64,000 bases of DNA from QHXW01 sp035297145. GTDB lineage: Bacteria > Acidobacteriota > Terriglobia > Bryobacterales > Bryobacteraceae. The notes under the pieces were generated by a model. It was not told where the DNA came from. It worked only from the letters and a program-made list of their open reading frames with translations, and ran no database searches. Positions 60,571 to 64,000 of this stretch are shown in pieces (the stretch's first letter is position 1; each line of letters starts with the position of its first letter). Location of the stretch: assembly GCA_035297145.1 (NCBI GenBank), contig DATGZN010000105.1, positions 25,344 to 89,343 on the forward strand, in the 5' to 3' direction. A program made the position numbers and the translations under genes.

Positions 60571-60647
60571 AAGGTGCCCGAGCGATCCTTCTGAGGCAGT
60601 CCGCTTGCGCCCTGTCCGATTGCCCCGATGACGCATTGGTGACTCAC

Positions 60648-60687
60648 TTCGGCAAGTGACTTCGGCATCTGCCCAACAGATTCGGCA
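60648..60687. promoter_or_regulatory. Three TTCGGCA half sites upstream of activator 4
   Basis: TTCGGCA at 60648-60654, 60661-60667 and 60681-60687, all on the plus strand. They lie about 104, 91 and 71 bp before the predicted start of the promoter at 60726. Confidence 0.55.
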
Positions 60688-60725
60688 GAGGGCGCGTAAC
60701 TCCCTGAGGGCGATGGGCTAGTTGT

Positions 60726-60741
60726 TGGCGACTTTGTTGCT
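60726..60741 (+). promoter_or_regulatory. Candidate sigma-54 promoter for activator 4
   Basis: TGGCGACTTTGTTGCT matches the consensus TGGCACG-N4-TTGCW with correct spacing. Predicted start near 60752. This excludes ATG 60748 and agrees with the start at 60769 behind AAGAGGA. Confidence 0.65.
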
Positions 60742-60768
60742 ATCCCGATGAAGAAGAGGAAATTAGAC

Positions 60769-62820
60769 ATGATCGGGGCTGTGGGAGCCTACTCAACGGA
60801 AATCTACGAGGCTGTTGTCGCGCTCTCGCGTTCAATCGCCGGCCGCACTGATCTCAGAAGTCTGCTCGAGGGCGTAGCCGAATCTCTTAGCCGAATTGTC
60901 AGTTTTGATCATGTTGGGGTGATCCTGCACGATCCCAACGGGAACGTGATGCGGGGACACATTCTGAATGCGCCAGGCAATCCCGAGATCACACACCTTG
61001 CGCTGCCGGTCGACCAAGATCCCGCCGGTTGGGTATGGCTGAACCAGCAGCCACTCACAATCTCGCGTCTCGATTCTGAAACTCGCTGGCCTCACTTTGT
61101 AGGCCGTGCTCGCCGAGAGTTCGGGATTAACACTCTCATCCTCGTTCCCCTCACTGCCGGCGAGAGTCGTCTGGGCGCGTTCGGGTTCAGTTCTGTGGCG
61201 CCATACGATCCTTGTCCGAGTGAGATAGCCTTTTTGGAGCGAGTTGCCACCGAGTTCGCCGTCGCAGTCGAGTCCTTCCTCGCCAAGCAGCAAGCAATCA
61301 GTGAGCGGGACCGGCTGGGAACGTTGTTCGATATAACGAATGCACTCGTGTCGAAGCTGCCAGCGAACGAGCTGTTCTCTGCCATATCCGCACAACTCTC
61401 AAGAGTGATTCCGCACGATTTCTCGGCGCTGACGTTACGTGACCGGACCGGCAGTCTGGAGATGGTAGCACTTCACTTCACGGGTGCTCAGCTTTTTGAG
61501 AAGGAGCAGGGCCATATTAACCCGGAGGGGATGCCCACGGCGGAGGCGTTCGCAACCGGCAAACCGGTAGTCGTACGCGACCTAAATATTGCTGGATACA
61601 CTTCTCCCGAATACCGCCGGTTCGTAGATCTGGGCTGCAAGTCCGCTTGTTCGGTTCCCCTAGTCACAACCAATGGGACGCTCGGGACGCTTGAAATCGC
61701 CAGAACTACGGGTCACGTATGGACAGATGACGACGTCGAGTTCCTGGTGCAGGTGGCCAGACAAATTGCCATTGCCCTTGAGAATTCACTCTCTTATCGA
61801 GAGCTTTCAGAAATAAAGGAGCGGCTCGCTACCGAGAAGGTCTACCTCGAGGACGAGATCCGGCTCGACCATAACAACGGCAACATGGTCGGTGAGGGCG
61901 CCGCTTTCCAGTCGATTTTGAACAGCATTCAGATAGTGGCGCCCACTGATGCAACCGTTCTGATACTGGGTGAAACAGGGACGGGAAAGGAGCTCGTAGC
62001 CCGCGCCATTCACGAATTGAGCAGCCGGAAGAAGGGCAGCTTCGTCAAAGTGAACTGCGCGGCGATCCCTTCCAGTCTGCTCGAAAGCGAGTTGTTCGGG
62101 CACGAAAAGGGCTCGTTCACCGGAGCGGTGGCACAGAAGATCGGACGCTTCGAGCTGGCGCATGGAGGTACGCTCTTTCTCGACGAGATCGGCGAAATGC
62201 CGCTCGATCTCCAGCCGAAGCTGCTCCGCGCCATCCAGGACCAGGAATTCGAGCGTCTCGGCGGAAATCGGACAATCCGGACGGACGTCCGGTTCGTCGC
62301 CGCAACCAATCGGAACCTGAAGGCGATGATCGATGAGAACAGGTTCCGAATGGACCTGTATTACCGGCTGCACGTCTTTCCTTTGGAAGTTCCTTCCCTG
62401 CGGGAGCGTCGGGAGGACATCCCCTTGCTCATTCGTTACTTCGTCCAAAAGCATGCGCAAAGGATGGGCCGAAAAATCGAAAGAATCCCAACGCGAGCGT
62501 TGGAGGCCCTCACTAATTACGATTGGCCCGGTAATATTCGCGAGCTACAGAATGTTATAGAGCGGTCGGTGATTTTGAGCACCGGTTCTGAGCTCCACGT
62601 CGCGATGCCGGAGTTTAATAGCACGGGCGCCCCGGTGCGGCTGCACGACCGGCCTTCGAACATTTCCGAGGCCGCCGAGCGCGCGCGAATCCTGCAGGCG
62701 TTGAAGGAAGCCAACGGCATGGTCGGGGGGCCGAATGGCGCGGCCGCTCGGCTCGGACTGGCGCGAACTACGCTGCAATCACGCATGCGGAAATACAATA
62801 TCGGACGGTTATATCAGTGA
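60769..62820 (+). CDS. Sigma-54-dependent activator 4, two GAF domains, FhlA-like
   Basis: 683 residues: GAF 1 (SRSIAGRTDLRSLLEGVAES to about 165), GAF 2 (about 180-330), linker, AAA+ core (GETGTGKE, GSFTGA, GGTLFLDEIGEMPLDLQPK, DWPGNIRELQN) and a Fis-type helix-turn-helix (GAAARLGLARTTLQSRMRK). ATG 60769 is preferred over 60748 for its ribosome-binding site and promoter position. Paralogue of activator 3 without that protein's extra N-terminus. Its own gene has a sigma-54-type promoter and half sites, so autoregulation is likely. Confidence 0.95.
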   Translation: MIGAVGAYSTEIYEAVVALSRSIAGRTDLRSLLEGVAESLSRIVSFDHVGVILHDPNGNVMRGHILNAPGNPEITHLALPVDQDPAGWVWLNQQPLTISRLDSETRWPHFVGRARREFGINTLILVPLTAGESRLGAFGFSSVAPYDPCPSEIAFLERVATEFAVAVESFLAKQQAISERDRLGTLFDITNALVSKLPANELFSAISAQLSRVIPHDFSALTLRDRTGSLEMVALHFTGAQLFEKEQGHINPEGMPTAEAFATGKPVVVRDLNIAGYTSPEYRRFVDLGCKSACSVPLVTTNGTLGTLEIARTTGHVWTDDDVEFLVQVARQIAIALENSLSYRELSEIKERLATEKVYLEDEIRLDHNNGNMVGEGAAFQSILNSIQIVAPTDATVLILGETGTGKELVARAIHELSSRKKGSFVKVNCAAIPSSLLESELFGHEKGSFTGAVAQKIGRFELAHGGTLFLDEIGEMPLDLQPKLLRAIQDQEFERLGGNRTIRTDVRFVAATNRNLKAMIDENRFRMDLYYRLHVFPLEVPSLRERREDIPLLIRYFVQKHAQRMGRKIERIPTRALEALTNYDWPGNIRELQNVIERSVILSTGSELHVAMPEFNSTGAPVRLHDRPSNISEAAERARILQALKEANGMVGGPNGAAARLGLARTTLQSRMRKYNIGRLYQ

Positions 62821-62917
62821 GCAGCCGCTGCAGTGAGGCGGGCCGTCTATCGGGAAATCAAGCGAGCTTCTTCCAAGGCGACCTCTGCCAATGCACTTAG
62901 GTCTTCTCCAGCTCGCC

Positions 62918-63232
62918 TCAGCTGAGCCGTCTCTGACTTTCGACCGCAGGATGGTCGGGCACGGCTTTATCTGAGGTCAGCGATTGGACGAGATAAGAGG
63001 TATACACGCCTCTTGCGACCAGTCGGACACCTTTAGCCGCCAGGCGACTCAGCAGCGTCTGACCCGCCTGGTCCACTGTCGTGATATCGCGCAGGAAGAG
63101 CTCTATAGGTTTTCCGTTCGACTTGGCTTGATTGCAGCAGGTCTCGACAACGGCGATGGAATCCCCCGAGAGCTGTCCATCAATGGTGACGATCGTGTGT
63201 GACTTCTCTTCTGTTTTTGTAACGCGGATCAT
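62918..63232 (-). CDS. Small STAS-like protein
   Basis: 104 residues: HTIVTIDGQLSGDSIAVVET, PIELFLRDITTVDQAGQTLL and ARGVYTSYLVQSL give the strand-helix order of a STAS domain, with V-D-Q-A-G where active antagonists have D-S-S-G. A phosphorylatable Ser is missing, as in the STAS protein at 21501. GGGAAG precedes the ATG, and a good sigma-54-type promoter lies 17 nt further up. Confidence 0.7.
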   Translation of the reverse strand: MIRVTKTEEKSHTIVTIDGQLSGDSIAVVETCCNQAKSNGKPIELFLRDITTVDQAGQTLLSRLAAKGVRLVARGVYTSYLVQSLTSDKAVPDHPAVESQRRLS

Positions 63233-63259
63233 TGCAGATTACTTCCCAATACATGAATT

Positions 63260-63275
63260 TGCACTCTTGTATCCA
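63260..63275 (-). promoter_or_regulatory. Candidate sigma-54 promoter for the STAS-like gene
   Basis: Minus-strand TGGATACAAGAGTGCA, GG-N10-GC. Predicted start near 63249, 17 nt before ATG 63232. Palindrome 63347-63360 is about 98-111 bp upstream. Confidence 0.6.
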
Positions 63276-63346
63276 CTCCGGACGAGTATTAACGTGCCTG
63301 TTATCAAAGGTCCTGTGATCCGAATGCCGGCCTACGCCGACTCAAG

Positions 63347-63360
63347 TGCCGACAATCGGC
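63347..63360. promoter_or_regulatory. Palindrome TGCCGA-CAA-TCGGC (candidate enhancer site)
   Basis: Arms extend to GTGCCGA and TCGGCGC (63346-63362). It lies between the divergent STAS-like and kinase-like genes. The rest of 63233-63490 shows no gene. Confidence 0.55.
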
Positions 63361-63490
63361 GCTTGGGGATCAAGCTGAACATGACGCGCACTGGCAAGCC
63401 CAAGACCATTCTCCGGTAGCTAACGTGCAGGATTCATTCCATCCATACTCGCGTGGCAGTCCTCAGCAGCACGCCGGGCAGAGAGTGATC

Positions 63491-63985
63491 ATGTTCAGAG
63501 TACTGACAGTGGCAAGGGAATATGGCAGCGGTGGGAGCTGCATTGCGAAGAGAGTCGGCGAAGAGTTGGGATGGAATCTGCTGGACCAGGAACTCATATC
63601 GGATGTCGCATGGGCCGCTCAAGTCGATGCCGAAACAGTCGCAGAGTACGACGAGCATGTCGACTCGTGGTGGCATTGTTTTAATCGAGACGGTTTGTGG
63701 GCAGCATCCCTCACAGCAGGCGTCACGCTGGAAGATGCGCAGTTCTTCGATGCTGAAACCACGGCAGCGTTCGCGCAACGGGTCATCTCCGAGGCCGCCG
63801 CGACAGGCAACTGCGTGATCGTCGGCCGTGGCGCCGAGTGTGTGTTGCAGGGCCGCGAGGCCCTCCGTGCCAATATCGGTGAGACACTTACCGCGGCGAT
63901 AATTACAGAGCAGGGCGGCAAGGAGAACCATCGTGAGCGAAGCCAAGAGCGCAGTTCCTTTTGCCGCCAGTTCGGCGGACGTTGA
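63491..63985 (+). CDS. Cytidylate kinase-like family protein, C-terminally short
   Basis: 164 residues. The N-terminal pattern VAREYGSGGSCIAKRVGEEL is the P-loop-like start of the cytidylate-kinase-like family; NLLDQELISDVAW and NCVIVGRGAECVLQGREAL are the next family blocks. After that the sequence leaves the family pattern, and the last 50 residues overlap the start of another gene. So the nucleotide-binding LID and C-terminus are lost. ATG 63491 is chosen as the family start; ATG 63425 is an upstream alternative. Probably inactive or altered. Confidence 0.7.
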   Translation: MFRVLTVAREYGSGGSCIAKRVGEELGWNLLDQELISDVAWAAQVDAETVAEYDEHVDSWWHCFNRDGLWAASLTAGVTLEDAQFFDAETTAAFAQRVISEAAATGNCVIVGRGAECVLQGREALRANIGETLTAAIITEQGGKENHRERSQERSSFCRQFGGR

Positions 63986-64000
63986 AGTGCCAGCCAAATC
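63933..64000 (+). CDS. Start of an unidentified gene, runs off the window
   Basis: GTG 63933 follows a strong site (CAAGGAGAACCATC) and opens SEAKSAVPFAASSADVEVPA, still open at the edge. It overlaps the end of the kinase-like gene in another frame. Too short to identify. Confidence 0.5.
   Translation, partial: MSEAKSAVPFAASSADVEVPAK

Noticed and set aside
1..64000. CRISPR arrays, rRNA and tRNA genes
   Set aside because: No regularly spaced repeats and no rRNA or tRNA sequence were recognised by eye; a covariance-model scan was not possible.

Overview
The window looks like a chromosomal segment of a high-GC member of the Acidobacteriota, close to Solibacter/Bryobacter. This is inferred from gene content: two-component-propeller (Y_Y_Y) histidine kinases, carboxypeptidase-regulatory-like and TonB proteins, a TAT-exported Gfo/Idh/MocA oxidoreductase beside a PmoA-like (DUF6807) protein, and several FhlA-like sigma-54 activators. 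No rRNA, tRNA or CRISPR array was seen.

Layout. 0-7 kb: the tail of a sigma-54 activator, an HdeD-like membrane protein, a frameshifted DUF1269 gene, then a lipid-transport operon of MlaB-like STAS, MlaE, MlaF, MlaD and a PqiC-like lipoprotein, and an AI-2E-type permease. 7-10.3 kb: a mobile-element graveyard with an IS3-type transposase remnant, a large serine recombinase broken by one stop codon, and a tyrosine-integrase remnant. 10.7-29 kb: cell-envelope genes, including a nucleotide-sugar dehydrogenase, a TonB unit, a GT39 glycosyltransferase unit, an ECF sigma factor, a STAS protein, and a six-gene run joining a flippase-like protein, a YdjC deacetylase, a GT2, a DUF6807 protein and a Gfo/Idh/MocA enzyme. 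29-32 kb: a secreted glycine-zipper protein, a second AI-2E permease, and fragments of LarA and a histidine phosphatase.

32-51 kb is a signalling island. It has three histidine kinases, three NarL-type regulators with near-identical ends, two DoxX-like proteins, a solute-binding protein, a Clp-like AAA+ ATPase, two sigma-54 activators and the ruin of a fourth kinase. Modules appear to have been copied and reshuffled. 51-59 kb: a TetR-controlled tripartite efflux system in which the RND pump and the TolC-like channel are one 1497-residue reading frame, followed by an HtrA protease and a decayed second copy of the TolC 3' end. 59-64 kb: DUF4136, DksA-like, another sigma-54 activator, a STAS protein, a cytidylate-kinase-like protein and the start of one more gene.

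Main discovery candidate. Many long intergenic regions contain a palindrome built on TGCCGA-(1-4 nt)-TCGGCA, or half sites of it. At several of these a GG-N10-GC (-24/-12) sigma-54-type promoter lies about 70-175 bp away, at the right distance from a ribosome-binding site. Together with four sigma-54 activators in the window, this suggests an undescribed sigma-54 regulon with its own enhancer motif. It covers stress regulators (DksA-like, STAS), transporters, envelope genes and one activator gene itself. All motif calls were made by eye and need a genome-wide count.
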